This document shows positions 44,724-54,328 of a stretch of 64,000 nt of DNA, piece after piece (within the stretch, counting starts at the first letter, position 1; every line of letters begins with the position of its first letter). Location of the stretch: NCBI GenBank assembly GCA_031363945.1, contig JANLVJ010000063.1, forward strand, positions 19,019-83,018, given 5' to 3'. A model generated the notes under the pieces. It had not been told where the DNA came from. It did not search any database and worked only from the letters and a program-made list of their open reading frames with translations. The position numbers were made by a program, and so were the translations under genes. This DNA is from JANLVJ01 sp031363945. Its GTDB lineage: Bacteria > Bacteroidota > Bacteroidia > Sphingobacteriales > Sphingobacteriaceae.

Positions 44724-46553
44724 ATGGCAAGAGCAACTCTTAAAACTGAAACCCTGACATTTAAAGACCGTCTCGCAGCCTTAAGCAATCTACCAGCATT
44801 TTTCAAAATGGTCTGGCAAACCAGTCCCGGTCTTACATTGACCAATGCCGTTCTACGTATAGTACGTTCAGCATTGCCCCTTGCAATCTTATACGTAGGT
44901 AAATTAATTATAGACCAGGTTGTTTTATTAAATCACAATCATGGAAATTTTTCAAATGCATTTTTATGGAAGCTTGTTCTTGCAGAATTTATCCTGGCCA
45001 TACTTTCTGATTCTTTAAGCCGTGCAATCGGTTTGATGGATAGTTTGCTGGGTGACCTTTTCTCGAATCATACGTCGATTGAAATTATGAAACATGCTTC
45101 AACACTTGATCTTGATCAATTTGAAGATTCGGTTTTCTATGATAAACTTGAGCGTGCACGTCAGCAAACAGTTGGCCGAACAATTTTACTGTCTCAGGTC
45201 ATGAGTCAGGTACAGGATTTTATCACCATCGGGTTTCTTGCCGCAGGTTTGATCGTTTTTAATCCATGGTTGATCGTGCTACTGTTTGTCGCCATTGTAC
45301 CAGCTTTCTTGGGTGAATCTTATTTTAACGACCGAAGTTACGCACTTAACAGAGGACAAACTCCTGAAAGGCGCGAACTTGATTATGTCAGATACCTGGG
45401 TGCAAGTGATGAGACGGCAAAGGAGGTAAAGATTTTTAATTTATCAGGTTTTTTCATAAATAGGTTCAGTGAATTGTCAAAACAGTTTTATCGGGATAAC
45501 AGGAAGCTTATTATTCAACGGTCAATCTGGGGTACTTTTTTTGCAATGATGGGTAGTGCCGGTTATTATGGAGCCTATGTATTTATCATTCTAAGAACGG
45601 TAAACGGACAAATCAGTATTGGAGAATTGACCTTTCTGGCGGGTTCATTCAGGCAGTTAAGAAGCCTGCTTGAAGGTATACTGACCCGTTTTACTGCAGT
45701 TTCACAAGGAGCAATTTATCTTCGTGATTTTTTTGATTTCTTTCAAATTAAACCTAAAATACTACTTTCAGATAAGCCTCTGAAATTTCCGGTACCTATT
45801 CAGTATGGCTTTACCTTTGAAGACGTGGGGTTTAAATATGTTAATTCTGAACGCTGGGCAAATCGTCATTTAAATTTCACGCTTTTTGCTGGTGAAAAGC
45901 TTGCCCTGGTAGGTGAAAATGGAGCTGGTAAAACAACGCTGGTTAAATTACTTGCACGCCTGTATGATCCGACAGAAGGACGTATATTATTAGATCATAT
46001 TGATTTGAAGATGTATGATCTGACTGAATTAAGGTTACAGGTAGGGATTATATTTCAGGATTATTTAAAATATCAAATGACGCTTGCTCAAAATATTGCT
46101 GTTGGTAATATTGGACAAAAAGAAAACCGATCATTAATCGTTAAATCTGCAAAACAGAGTCTGGCAGATATTCTTGCTGCCAAACTCCCGGACCAATATG
46201 ATCAGATGCTTGGAAAACGATTTATGCAAGGAGTAGAACTTTCAGGTGGAGAATGGCAGAAAGTAGCACTGGCTAGGGCTTATATGAAAGAGGCTCAGCT
46301 GTTAATTCTCGATGAGCCAACTGCTGCTCTGGATGCAAGGGCTGAAAATGAAGTTTTTCAACGATTTGCAGACTTAACCAAGGGGAAATCTGCAGTATTA
46401 ATTTCACACCGGTTTTCAACGGTAAGAATGGCTGACCGTATTTTAGTGCTTGATAAAGGTGAAATAATTGAACTCGGCACCCATGAAGAACTACTCATAA
46501 AAGATGGGCGTTATGCTGAACTGTTTCATTTACAGGCCCAGGGTTATAAATAG
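44724..46553 (+). CDS. ABC transporter ATP-binding/permease protein (exporter half-transporter)
   Basis: 609 aa half-transporter: about six transmembrane helices in residues 1-330, then a nucleotide-binding domain. Walker A is LVGENGAGKTTL, the ABC signature is LSGGEWQKVALARA, Walker B is LLILDEPTAALD, and the H-loop is ISHRFSTV. The QVGIIFQDYLKYQMTL Q-loop is normal. Exporters of this type move lipids, peptides or drugs as homodimers. No partner gene is adjacent; substrate unknown. Confidence 0.92.
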   Translation: MARATLKTETLTFKDRLAALSNLPAFFKMVWQTSPGLTLTNAVLRIVRSALPLAILYVGKLIIDQVVLLNHNHGNFSNAFLWKLVLAEFILAILSDSLSRAIGLMDSLLGDLFSNHTSIEIMKHASTLDLDQFEDSVFYDKLERARQQTVGRTILLSQVMSQVQDFITIGFLAAGLIVFNPWLIVLLFVAIVPAFLGESYFNDRSYALNRGQTPERRELDYVRYLGASDETAKEVKIFNLSGFFINRFSELSKQFYRDNRKLIIQRSIWGTFFAMMGSAGYYGAYVFIILRTVNGQISIGELTFLAGSFRQLRSLLEGILTRFTAVSQGAIYLRDFFDFFQIKPKILLSDKPLKFPVPIQYGFTFEDVGFKYVNSERWANRHLNFTLFAGEKLALVGENGAGKTTLVKLLARLYDPTEGRILLDHIDLKMYDLTELRLQVGIIFQDYLKYQMTLAQNIAVGNIGQKENRSLIVKSAKQSLADILAAKLPDQYDQMLGKRFMQGVELSGGEWQKVALARAYMKEAQLLILDEPTAALDARAENEVFQRFADLTKGKSAVLISHRFSTVRMADRILVLDKGEIIELGTHEELLIKDGRYAELFHLQAQGYK

Positions 46554-46718
46554 GCAAATACAAGAAGAATATAAGCGGTAAGAAAACAGAAATAACCAGA
46601 ATTACCGGTCAATCTGCTCAGGTTCATCATTCTCAACCAACAGACATTTTAATCAGGAACAGGGATTTGTTATTTTAAATTATAACTAAATTCTTATCTT
46701 AATAATAAATAGCTTGTT

Positions 46719-47693
46719 ATGAAGTTTTTTTGCCTTTTCATTTTCTTATTATCATTGATTAGAATGCCTGTATCTTCCCAGTCTGCCAAAAATGAACCAG
46801 TACATCTCATACTTGATACAGATATCGGCCCAGATTATGATGATGTGGGTGCTATTGCAATATTTCATACCCTGGCTGATAAAAAAGAAATGGTTCCACT
46901 GGCTATACTGGCATCCAATAAAAATGAATTTGTATGCCCTGTTATCAGTTTGTTAAATACGTATTTTGGACGGCCTGACCTACCTATAGGAGCACCCAAG
47001 GGTTTTGCACCAAATATTGGTTCGGCACAGCATTGGCCTGAGATGATTCTGGGAGAGTTTGCACATAGCGTGAGGTCTACCGATGAAGTACCCAATGCGG
47101 TACTGGTTTATAGAAAAATACTGGCTTCTCAGCCCGACCACTCTGTAACAATAGCAACAATTGGTTTTCTTACCAATCTGGCAAATCTGCTTGATTCAAA
47201 ACCGGATGAACAGTCTTCATTGTCAGGAATTGAACTGGTTCGCAAAAAAGTCAAATTGCTGGTTTCGATGGCAGGTAAATTTCCTCAGGGTCGTGAATTT
47301 AATTTGTTCACAGATACCACATCTTCAGTGATGGTTTTTAAAAATTGGCCTTCACCTATTCAGTTCAGCGGGTATGAAATTGGAGCAGCCATCAAAACAG
47401 GTGCTGGCCTGATCAGTGATAATACTGTTCTTGGGCCTGTAAAGCAAATATTTTCATTTTGTATGTCTAAATCTGCCGAAGACAGAAATGGTCATATGAG
47501 CTGGGACCAGACAGTCGTACTGGTAGCTGTTCGGGGTGCGGCCCCATATTTCGGGCTGCAACGCGGGCATATAACTATCAAAGGAGGCACTAATGCCTGG
47601 GTAAATGATATCAATGGCTCACAGGCATATCTTACTCCCCTGACCTCGAATGAACAAATGTCGCGTGTATTAGAAAATTTGATGTCTCAATGA
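46719..47693 (+). CDS. Secreted nucleoside hydrolase (IunH family)
   Basis: 324 aa with an N-terminal signal peptide. The diagnostic calcium/ribose-binding motif is LILDTDIGPDYDDVGAIAIFH. Other conserved parts are VTIATIGFLTNLANLL and the C-terminal MSWDQTVVLVA with the catalytic-site Asp. It hydrolyses the N-glycosidic bond of nucleosides, here probably in the periplasm for scavenging. Single gene after the ABC exporter, with a 165-base gap. Confidence 0.9.
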   Translation: MKFFCLFIFLLSLIRMPVSSQSAKNEPVHLILDTDIGPDYDDVGAIAIFHTLADKKEMVPLAILASNKNEFVCPVISLLNTYFGRPDLPIGAPKGFAPNIGSAQHWPEMILGEFAHSVRSTDEVPNAVLVYRKILASQPDHSVTIATIGFLTNLANLLDSKPDEQSSLSGIELVRKKVKLLVSMAGKFPQGREFNLFTDTTSSVMVFKNWPSPIQFSGYEIGAAIKTGAGLISDNTVLGPVKQIFSFCMSKSAEDRNGHMSWDQTVVLVAVRGAAPYFGLQRGHITIKGGTNAWVNDINGSQAYLTPLTSNEQMSRVLENLMSQ

Positions 47694-47705
47694 CAAGGCC
47701 ATTGA

Positions 47706-48005
47706 TTATTTTTTGCGGCCTGCTTTTGAGGGCTCAGCCTGCTGTTCGCTAAATTCAACATCTTCAAGCTTAACTGGCTCACCCTTGCCAGCAAATTCTT
47801 TGGTTAAAAACCTGAACGCAACATCTTTCACTTCTTCAACTGTTTTTGCCTCCCCGGCATATACCATTCCGATTTCATGTATCAGGTAAGCCGTGTATTT
47901 TTCAGGCTCAGAAACTTCATCTTTTGTGATGATTTTGCCCGGCTTGATAATAATCTGAAATTCTCTGGGGGGTATTTTATTTTCTGCAATATTGTAAACG
48001 TTCAT
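47706..48005 (-). CDS. Small hypothetical protein
   Basis: Not recognised. 99 aa, charged, no signal peptide or transmembrane segment. The body has a beta-alpha pattern (REFQIIIKPGKIITKDEV, YTAYLIHEIGMVYAGEAKTV), and the C-terminus is polar with a basic end (SKAGRKK). It is convergent with the nucleoside hydrolase gene, the two stops being 12 bases apart. Confidence 0.6.
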   Translation of the reverse strand: MNVYNIAENKIPPREFQIIIKPGKIITKDEVSEPEKYTAYLIHEIGMVYAGEAKTVEEVKDVAFRFLTKEFAGKGEPVKLEDVEFSEQQAEPSKAGRKK

Positions 48006-48103
48006 ACTATTCTAATGACTTCTTTTTTAGGCATTTCACTATTTAACATTAAAAGATCAGAGGTATTATGACCAATTTTATTTCAAATATAAGGCGAATT
48101 ATT

Positions 48104-48886
48104 TTAGTGAGCTGTTTTTGAAAGTTCAATCCAGACAGGAGCATGGTCACTTGTTTTTTCCCAACCCCGAACTGCATGATCAACTCCTGCAGCCGTCAGG
48201 TGTCTACTGATATCAGGACTCAATAAAAAATGATCAATTCGCAAACCTGCGTTACGGCCATAGGCATTTCTGAAATAATCAAAAAATGTGTAAATAACTT
48301 TAGTTGGGTAAATCTTTCTGATGGCATCTGTCCAGCCCTGATCTACGAGAGTTTTAAAAGCTATCCTTGTTTCGGGGCGAAAGAGTGCATCTTCAACCCA
48401 TCGCTCTGGTTTGTAGACATCTAATTCTGTGGGGATAACGTTGAAGTCCCCTGTTAAGATAACAGGTTTTCCACTGGCATACAAGCTCGCTGCATGAAGG
48501 GTAAGCCTGTCAAACCAACGTAATTTATATTCAAATTTTGGTCCTGGTGCCGGATTGCCATTCGGTAAATAAAGGCAGGCAATTGTTATTCCGTCAATGA
48601 CAGCCTCGAGATAGCGGCTCTGCGTATCGTGATCATCCCCATCAAGACTACGACTGACTTCTGAGATGGGTGAAGATTTAGAAAGAATAGCCACGCCGTT
48701 CCAGCTTTTCTGGCCATGCCAGATAGCATGGTAGCCAGCTTCTTTAATTGCCTGCTCAGGAAATTTTTCATCAGGCGCTTTCAATTCCTGTAAGCAGACT
48801 ATATCAGGTTGTGTTTCGGTGAGCCAGCGGATTAATACCGGGAGACGTCCATTTACACCATTGACATTATAGGTGGCAATTTTCAT
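48104..48886 (-). CDS. xth: Exodeoxyribonuclease III
   Basis: Mg2+-dependent AP endonuclease/3'-exonuclease of base excision repair, 260 aa. Motifs in order: MKIATYNVNGVNGRLPVLIRW, the metal-binding Glu in CLQELKAPDEKFP, LTGDFNVIPTELDVY, GLRIDHFLLSP, and the catalytic SDHAPVWIEL. Complete and typical. Single gene. Confidence 0.95.
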   Translation of the reverse strand: MKIATYNVNGVNGRLPVLIRWLTETQPDIVCLQELKAPDEKFPEQAIKEAGYHAIWHGQKSWNGVAILSKSSPISEVSRSLDGDDHDTQSRYLEAVIDGITIACLYLPNGNPAPGPKFEYKLRWFDRLTLHAASLYASGKPVILTGDFNVIPTELDVYKPERWVEDALFRPETRIAFKTLVDQGWTDAIRKIYPTKVIYTFFDYFRNAYGRNAGLRIDHFLLSPDISRHLTAAGVDHAVRGWEKTSDHAPVWIELSKTAH

Positions 48887-49102
48887 AGTATGTTCAAAGA
48901 GCCCAAAGCTAGCAGGGCTTTTTGAACTTTTGATTTAATATTGCAGAAGGTACGTTAAAACTTTTACCAATAAATATTTTAAATTAACACAAGTATAGGT
49001 AGGCATTTCAAGAGCTTGATTGTAAAGTAATCATGACAATTATGGTACAGCTATTTTACGCAAGCCTAATTGTATACCTTGTATATTGACCAAAAAAAGG
49101 AG

Positions 49103-49393
49103 ATGGATAAATTAAAGAAGTTCGAATTGATGGAGAAGATCGTTCATGAATTAGAAGATTTGAAGAATAGTCAGCTTGCAATTATTGTTAAACTAGGGAA
49201 AATAGAGGCTGATAATTTTGACCTTGGAAATAAACGTCTTGAAAAAGACTTGCCCGATATGCACCAAAGGGTATCTGATAATCTTGATACGATAGCAAAT
49301 ATTCTTAAAGACTTTGCAGACCAGACAGAAACCTATAGTGATAAAAATAATATTCAAGCGTTGAAAGATCAGGATGCAATAAACAAACTTTAA
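49103..49393 (+). CDS. Small hypothetical coiled-coil protein
   Basis: Not recognised. About 96 aa, almost wholly helical and charged (FELMEKIVHELEDLKNSQ, MHQRVSDNLDTIANILKDFAD), with heptad-like spacing. No signal peptide. The ATG at 49103 directly follows AAGGAG, too close for a normal ribosome site; a TTG at 49070 is the alternative start. A clear terminator follows. Confidence 0.6.
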   Translation: MDKLKKFELMEKIVHELEDLKNSQLAIIVKLGKIEADNFDLGNKRLEKDLPDMHQRVSDNLDTIANILKDFADQTETYSDKNNIQALKDQDAINKL

Positions 49394-49431
49394 TTTTCAG
49401 GGACCAATTAATCAAGTATAGATTAAATCTG

Positions 49432-49466
49432 AAAGCCAACAAACGAAACCGTTTGCTGGCTTTTTT
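49432..49466 (+). terminator. Rho-independent terminator
   Basis: A stem of about 13 bp (left arm 49432-49445, right arm 49450-49462, one mismatch, core AAACG / CGTTT) with a 4-base AAAC loop is followed by Ts to 49466. It ends the small coiled-coil gene and precedes the beta-mannosidase gene. Confidence 0.85.
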
Positions 49467-49521
49467 AGTTAATTTTATTTTTTATTAATGATAAGGCGTT
49501 TGAACTCATAATTATTTTTGA

Positions 49522-52128
49522 ATGCAAAATTTATTTTTGAAAAATAAATCGGTCTTGTTTTTAGTGTTCTTGTTTTTTTCAGCCAGAGGCTATGGTCAGA
49601 AAATTACTTCACTTACAGGAAACTGGGAATTTAGAAAGGTTGGTGAAAAAACCTGGAATACTGCAACCGTGCCTGGAACTGTACATACAGACCTGTTCAA
49701 CAACAAAAAAATTTCTGACCCCTTTTACCGGCTGAATGAAAAGGATTTGCAATGGATCGATAAAGAAGACTGGGAATATAAGACAGTATTTACGGTTAAT
49801 GATGATCAGAAAAAGTACGATAGACTACTTCTTGTTTTCGAGGGCCTTGATACGTATGCAGATATTTATTTGAATGGTCAGAAAGTACTGGTTGCAGATA
49901 ATATGTTCAGAACCTGGAAGGCTGATATCAAGAAATACTTGAAACCCGGGGAAAATGAACTCAAGGTTTATTTTCATTCACCTATAAAGACCGGTGAAGC
50001 CTTATATGCCAGTTTGCCTTTTAGAGTACCGGTAAGTGATAATGACCAGGCATCTCCTAAGGTCAGTGTATTTACCAGAAAAGCCGGGTATCATTACGGC
50101 TGGGACTGGGGCCCGAGATTTGTAACTTCAGGTATCTGGCGCCCTGTTTACCTACAGTCAGAAAATGAAAACAGTATAGAAGAACTCTTTGTCAAACAAA
50201 AAAGACTTACCCCTGAAAGGGCAAATCTAGAGGCCCAGCTATCTGTGCAGAGCTCAAAAAAAGAAGTAAGGGAGTTGCAACTATTTGTTAATGGCTCAAC
50301 TATTCCAGTTTACAGCAAATTAGTAAATATTGAAAAGGGGGTGACCAGATTGGTTTGTAGTTTTAGCCTTATCCGTCCTAAACTCTGGTGGCCAAATGGC
50401 TATGGGGCCCAAAACCTGTATAATTTTAAAGCCGACTTAAAGGCTCTTTCAGGAAATGGTTATGGAGTGGGCAGTATGCAGCTATTAGCAACCCGGTCTA
50501 TCAGGCAGGGGCTGAGAACAGTTGAAGTCGTGCAAGAGTCAGGCAAGGCAGGTAATTCTTTTTATTTTAGTGTCAATGGGGTGAAAATTTTTATGAAAGG
50601 GGCTAATTATATTCCTCAGGATAATTTTTTGCCTTCGGTTACTAAAGTACGTTATGAACATATAATTAATACGGCGGTGCTTAGTCATATGAATATGCTA
50701 AGGGTATGGGGCGGAGGAATTTATGAAAATGAGCTGTTTTATAATCTCTGCGACGAAAAAGGCATCTTGATCTGGCAAGATTTTATGTTTGCCTGTGCCA
50801 TGCAGCCTCCGATTGAGACATTAAAGCAAAATATCTATGAAGAGGCAGTTGAAAATGTAAAGAGACTACGTTCTCATCCTTCACTAGCAATGTGGTGTGG
50901 TAATAATGAAATCGTTGCGTTTATGACATCTGATTACTGGCATACAGCAAAAGGTGCTTTTAGAAACGTGCAAGATTCAATGACCATCGTAAACACATAC
51001 AAAGAAGTGTTTCACAGCATACTACCCTCAGTTGTAAAGGCCTATGATGATGACAGATTTTACTGGTCAACTTCACCTCAAGGTGGTAATTATTCAACAA
51101 CTTCTCGTGATTCTTATACTTCCGGCGATATTCATTATTGGGAAGTATGGGGTAATGGCAAGCCCATTGAGGAATACCTGCACAATGTCGGACCTTTTAT
51201 GAGTGAATATGGGTTTCAGTCATTCCCTGATCTTGAATCAGTTAATAAATTTACCTTGCCCCAGGATGCTGATATAAATTCTGAAGTCATGAAATCTCAT
51301 CAGCGTTCTTATGTTGGTAATGGGGCAATACTTGCTTATATGAAAAGCTGGTATAAAGTGCCAACAGCTTTTCCTGAATTTTTGTATGTGGGTCAGGTTT
51401 TGCAGGGGGAAGCTATAAAACTTGCAATTGAAGCTCATCGCAGGGCCAAACCTTTCTGCATGGGATCACTATACTGGCAGATTGATGATTGCTGGCCGGC
51501 AGCTTCCTGGTCGAGTATGGATTATTATGGACATTGGAAAGCATTGCAATATGAGGCTAAGCGTGCCTTTGAGCCAGTCCTGATCTCTCCTGTAGTAAAT
51601 AAAGATACGCTTGCCGTATTCATAGTTTCAGACAAACTTGAAGCATTTAAGGCTCAGCTTGCTGTCAGGTTAATCTCATTTGATGGTAAGGTTTTAAGCG
51701 AAAAACTTTCAACTATCAGCATTCCTGCAAATACCAGTACCCTGGTTTACCATCAGGCGGTAAAATCTTTACTCAAAGGTACTAATGCTGATAACTGCTT
51801 TATTGATGCAAGGTTAGTCGTAGGCAAATTAATCATAGCTGACAATCAATTATATTTTACAGTGCCTAAAAATCTAAATTTAAAACCATCGGCAATAAAA
51901 TATTCTCTGGAGCATAAGAATGCCTTTTATACCCTTACTCTAAACAGTGGCACGCTGGCGAAAAATGTCAGTATTTCTGTTGGTGACGGGGGAGTCATTT
52001 TTTCTGATAATTATATAGATCTCTTGCCTGGCGAATCGAAGATCGTTGTTTTCAGGTCAGAAAAAATTCTAAGCAAGCTAGATGTGAAACTTCAAAGCAT
52101 TAATGATGTTACGTACAAATCCCAGTAA
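49522..52128 (+). CDS. Beta-mannosidase (GH2)
   Basis: 868 aa secreted glycoside hydrolase family 2 enzyme removing terminal beta-mannose from mannan or N-glycan fragments. A signal peptide ends near ARGYGQ. The sugar-binding jelly roll (SLTGNWEFRKVG, then YGWDWGPRF) precedes the Ig-like domain and barrel. The barrel has MLRVWGGGIYE, the acid/base Glu in MWCGNNEI and the nucleophile Glu in FMSEYGFQSFP. The W-rich stretch LYWQIDDCWPAASWSSMDYYG is typical of mannosidases. Confidence 0.94.
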   Translation: MQNLFLKNKSVLFLVFLFFSARGYGQKITSLTGNWEFRKVGEKTWNTATVPGTVHTDLFNNKKISDPFYRLNEKDLQWIDKEDWEYKTVFTVNDDQKKYDRLLLVFEGLDTYADIYLNGQKVLVADNMFRTWKADIKKYLKPGENELKVYFHSPIKTGEALYASLPFRVPVSDNDQASPKVSVFTRKAGYHYGWDWGPRFVTSGIWRPVYLQSENENSIEELFVKQKRLTPERANLEAQLSVQSSKKEVRELQLFVNGSTIPVYSKLVNIEKGVTRLVCSFSLIRPKLWWPNGYGAQNLYNFKADLKALSGNGYGVGSMQLLATRSIRQGLRTVEVVQESGKAGNSFYFSVNGVKIFMKGANYIPQDNFLPSVTKVRYEHIINTAVLSHMNMLRVWGGGIYENELFYNLCDEKGILIWQDFMFACAMQPPIETLKQNIYEEAVENVKRLRSHPSLAMWCGNNEIVAFMTSDYWHTAKGAFRNVQDSMTIVNTYKEVFHSILPSVVKAYDDDRFYWSTSPQGGNYSTTSRDSYTSGDIHYWEVWGNGKPIEEYLHNVGPFMSEYGFQSFPDLESVNKFTLPQDADINSEVMKSHQRSYVGNGAILAYMKSWYKVPTAFPEFLYVGQVLQGEAIKLAIEAHRRAKPFCMGSLYWQIDDCWPAASWSSMDYYGHWKALQYEAKRAFEPVLISPVVNKDTLAVFIVSDKLEAFKAQLAVRLISFDGKVLSEKLSTISIPANTSTLVYHQAVKSLLKGTNADNCFIDARLVVGKLIIADNQLYFTVPKNLNLKPSAIKYSLEHKNAFYTLTLNSGTLAKNVSISVGDGGVIFSDNYIDLLPGESKIVVFRSEKILSKLDVKLQSINDVTYKSQ

Positions 52129-52132
52129 GTCT

Positions 52133-52140
52133 TATATTTG
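52133..52140 (+). promoter_or_regulatory. Putative -7 box for the ATP-grasp/LLM operon
   Basis: TATATTTG (TAnnTTTG) lies 39 bases upstream of the ATP-grasp start codon, just after the mannosidase stop. It suggests independent transcription of the two-gene operon. No ideal -33 TTG was found. Confidence 0.45.
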
Positions 52141-52179
52141 AATTTTATTAATACTAAATCAAGCTTTTAATCTTACATA

Positions 52180-53157
52180 ATGAAACCAATTGTTATTTCT
52201 CATGAGCATCCAGACTGGTTTAAACCGCTTTTTGCTGAACTTGAAAAAAGAGATATCCCGTTCAATACAGTTAACCCGACCCAACATACTTTCACTATAG
52301 ACGGGCCGAGACCAGAATTTGATCTGTATTTTAACCGGATGAGCCCTTCAGCTTATTTACGTGATGGTGTTCAGGGTACATTTTATACACCAAACTACCT
52401 GAAGTTTTTAGAAAACCATGGGGTCAGGGTATTAAACGGTTATCAGGCTTTTACCTATGAAACATCAAAAGCCCTGCAGCTATTACTCTTGCAGAAGCTG
52501 GGTTTAAAATACCCAAAATCAAGGGTCATTAATCATAACTCCCAAATCGTTGCTGCAACCGAAGGGTTACGTTTCCCGATTGTGATCAAGGCAAATATTG
52601 GAGGTAGCGGTGCCGGGATAGAAAAATTTGATTCACTTGCAGCCGTTGAAGAGGCTATTGCAAATAATCAGATTGATTATGGTATTGATCATACTGCACT
52701 CGTGCAGGAGTTTATTCCTGCAAGAGGCGGTTACATTACCCGCGTAGAAACAATTGGAGGTAAGTTTCTATATGGCATCAGAGTATATCTGACCGGTGAC
52801 AGTTTCAATTTATGCCCGGCTGATATATGTCAGACAACATCAGGAGCTGAGCTTGTGCGCAACGCCTGTGCTGTTGAAGCACCAAAAAATGGTTTGCGCG
52901 TTGAAGGATTCACGCCTTCAGCAGAAATCATTAAAAATATTGAAACAATCATGCAGCATGCCCAGATTGATGTAGGGGGTATTGAATATATTATTGATGA
53001 CCGTGATGGCGAGGTACTGTATTATGATATTAACGCCTTGTCAAACTTTGTCGCTGATGCAGTCAATGTGATTGGTTTCAATCCGCATGACCGTTTGGTA
53101 GATTACCTTGAGGCGCAACTTGCAGCCTATTCACAGATAAGAGAAGCAGTACATTAA
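52180..53157 (+). CDS. RimK-like ATP-grasp ligase
   Basis: 325 aa cytoplasmic ATP-grasp protein. The N-terminal about 95 residues form a preATP-grasp domain (VISHEHPDWFKPLFAELEKR, FDLYFNRMSPSAYLR). The ATP-grasp core includes the nucleotide-binding RFPIVIKANIGGSGAGIEKF and VQEFIPARGGYITRVE, and the metal-binding region IEYIIDDRDGEVLYYDINALSNF. Such enzymes activate a carboxylate as acyl-phosphate and join it to an amine, as in RimK and dipeptide synthesis. The substrate is unknown. Its stop is two bases before the start of the flavin monooxygenase gene, so the two are coupled. Confidence 0.85.
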   Translation: MKPIVISHEHPDWFKPLFAELEKRDIPFNTVNPTQHTFTIDGPRPEFDLYFNRMSPSAYLRDGVQGTFYTPNYLKFLENHGVRVLNGYQAFTYETSKALQLLLLQKLGLKYPKSRVINHNSQIVAATEGLRFPIVIKANIGGSGAGIEKFDSLAAVEEAIANNQIDYGIDHTALVQEFIPARGGYITRVETIGGKFLYGIRVYLTGDSFNLCPADICQTTSGAELVRNACAVEAPKNGLRVEGFTPSAEIIKNIETIMQHAQIDVGGIEYIIDDRDGEVLYYDINALSNFVADAVNVIGFNPHDRLVDYLEAQLAAYSQIREAVH

Positions 53158-53159
53158 TT

Positions 53160-54197
53160 ATGAGATACGGATATTGGTTACCTGTTTTTGGTGGTTGGCT
53201 CAGAAATGTCGAAGATGAAAAAATGGCCCCAACCTGGGATTATGTTAAAAAACTAGCCATTCGCACTGAGCAGATTGGTTTTGATCTGGCATTGATTGCT
53301 GAACTTAATCTCAATGATATTAAAGGGGAAGACGCACCCTCACTTGATGCATGGTCTACGGCAGCAGCGCTCGCTGCTGTTACTCATACTCAAGAACTTA
53401 TGATTGCCGTCAGGCCTACTTTCCACAATCCTGCATTGCTGGCGAAGCAGGCTTCAAATATTGATAATATAAGCAACGGCAGAGTTTCTTTAAATCTTGT
53501 TTCTTCCTGGTGGAAAAGTGAAGCCGAAAAATATGGTGTTCATTTCGATAGTCATGATGATCGATATGCCCGTTCAGCAGAATGGCTCGATATTCTTGAT
53601 AATGTCTGGAAGAAAGATCACTATAGCTTTGAAGGGAAATATTACCAGGTAAAGGACAATATTCTGCAGCCTAAGCCAATTTCACAACCCCGGCCAAAAA
53701 TTTATGCTGGTGGTGAATCTGAAGCCGCGAAAGAGCTGATTTCAACTACGTGTGACGGTTATGTCATGCATGGCGATTCACCAGAACTGATCAGCCGGCG
53801 TATAGAAGATTTACGTGAACGCCGTGAGAGAAAAGGATTGCCTCCAATGCAATACGGTGTAGCCGCCTATAGCATCATCCGCAATACCGAGCAGGATGTA
53901 AAAAAAGAAATTGATCGTATTACAAATGTTAAAGAAGGTTCTTCAGGATATAAGAATTACCAGCAATGGCTTGATGGTACACAGCTAGAGCAAACAGTCT
54001 CACTGAGTGATTATTCTGTTTCGAACCGGGGCCTTAGAACCGGATTAACTGGTACCGCCACTCAGGTACAGGATAGGATAGGAGAATTTGAAAAAGTCGG
54101 TGTAAATTTCTTTTTACTGCAATGTAGCCCTCAACTTGAAGAAATGGAACGCTTTGCTGAGGCGATTATCGGTAAAACTGTATCTATTGAAGAATAA
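53160..54197 (+). CDS. LLM-class flavin-dependent oxidoreductase (bacterial luciferase fold)
   Basis: 345 aa FMN-dependent monooxygenase of the luciferase-like/SsuD group. Visible features: MRYGYWLPVFGGWLRNV, RPTFHNPALLAKQASNIDNIS, GRVSLNLVSSWWKSEAE, and AGGESEAAKELI with a later GTATQVQDRIGEFE. SsuD-type enzymes desulfonate alkanesulfonates using reduced flavin; relatives act on sulfones, amines and natural products. No flavin reductase or ssu transporter is nearby. The close pairing with an ATP-grasp ligase suggests a small-molecule modification pathway instead. Confidence 0.88.
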   Translation: MRYGYWLPVFGGWLRNVEDEKMAPTWDYVKKLAIRTEQIGFDLALIAELNLNDIKGEDAPSLDAWSTAAALAAVTHTQELMIAVRPTFHNPALLAKQASNIDNISNGRVSLNLVSSWWKSEAEKYGVHFDSHDDRYARSAEWLDILDNVWKKDHYSFEGKYYQVKDNILQPKPISQPRPKIYAGGESEAAKELISTTCDGYVMHGDSPELISRRIEDLRERRERKGLPPMQYGVAAYSIIRNTEQDVKKEIDRITNVKEGSSGYKNYQQWLDGTQLEQTVSLSDYSVSNRGLRTGLTGTATQVQDRIGEFEKVGVNFFLLQCSPQLEEMERFAEAIIGKTVSIEE

Positions 54198-54271
54198 ATA
54201 GTGGGGATGTTTTCCGAGTTACCGTTTTTAAACTATAAAGTAAAGACTTGGCCTAAACACTAAAAACACGC

Positions 54272-54309
54272 TGCCCCCAATGAGATAGATACTATTTGGG
54301 GGCATTTTT
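54272..54309 (+). terminator. Rho-independent terminator after the ATP-grasp/LLM operon
   Basis: A 9-bp GC-rich stem (TGCCCCCAA at 54272-54280, TTGGGGGCA at 54296-54304) with a 15-base loop is followed by five Ts. It closes the two-gene operon. Confidence 0.88.
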
Positions 54310-54328
54310 ATGTGCAAAACCAGGAAAC

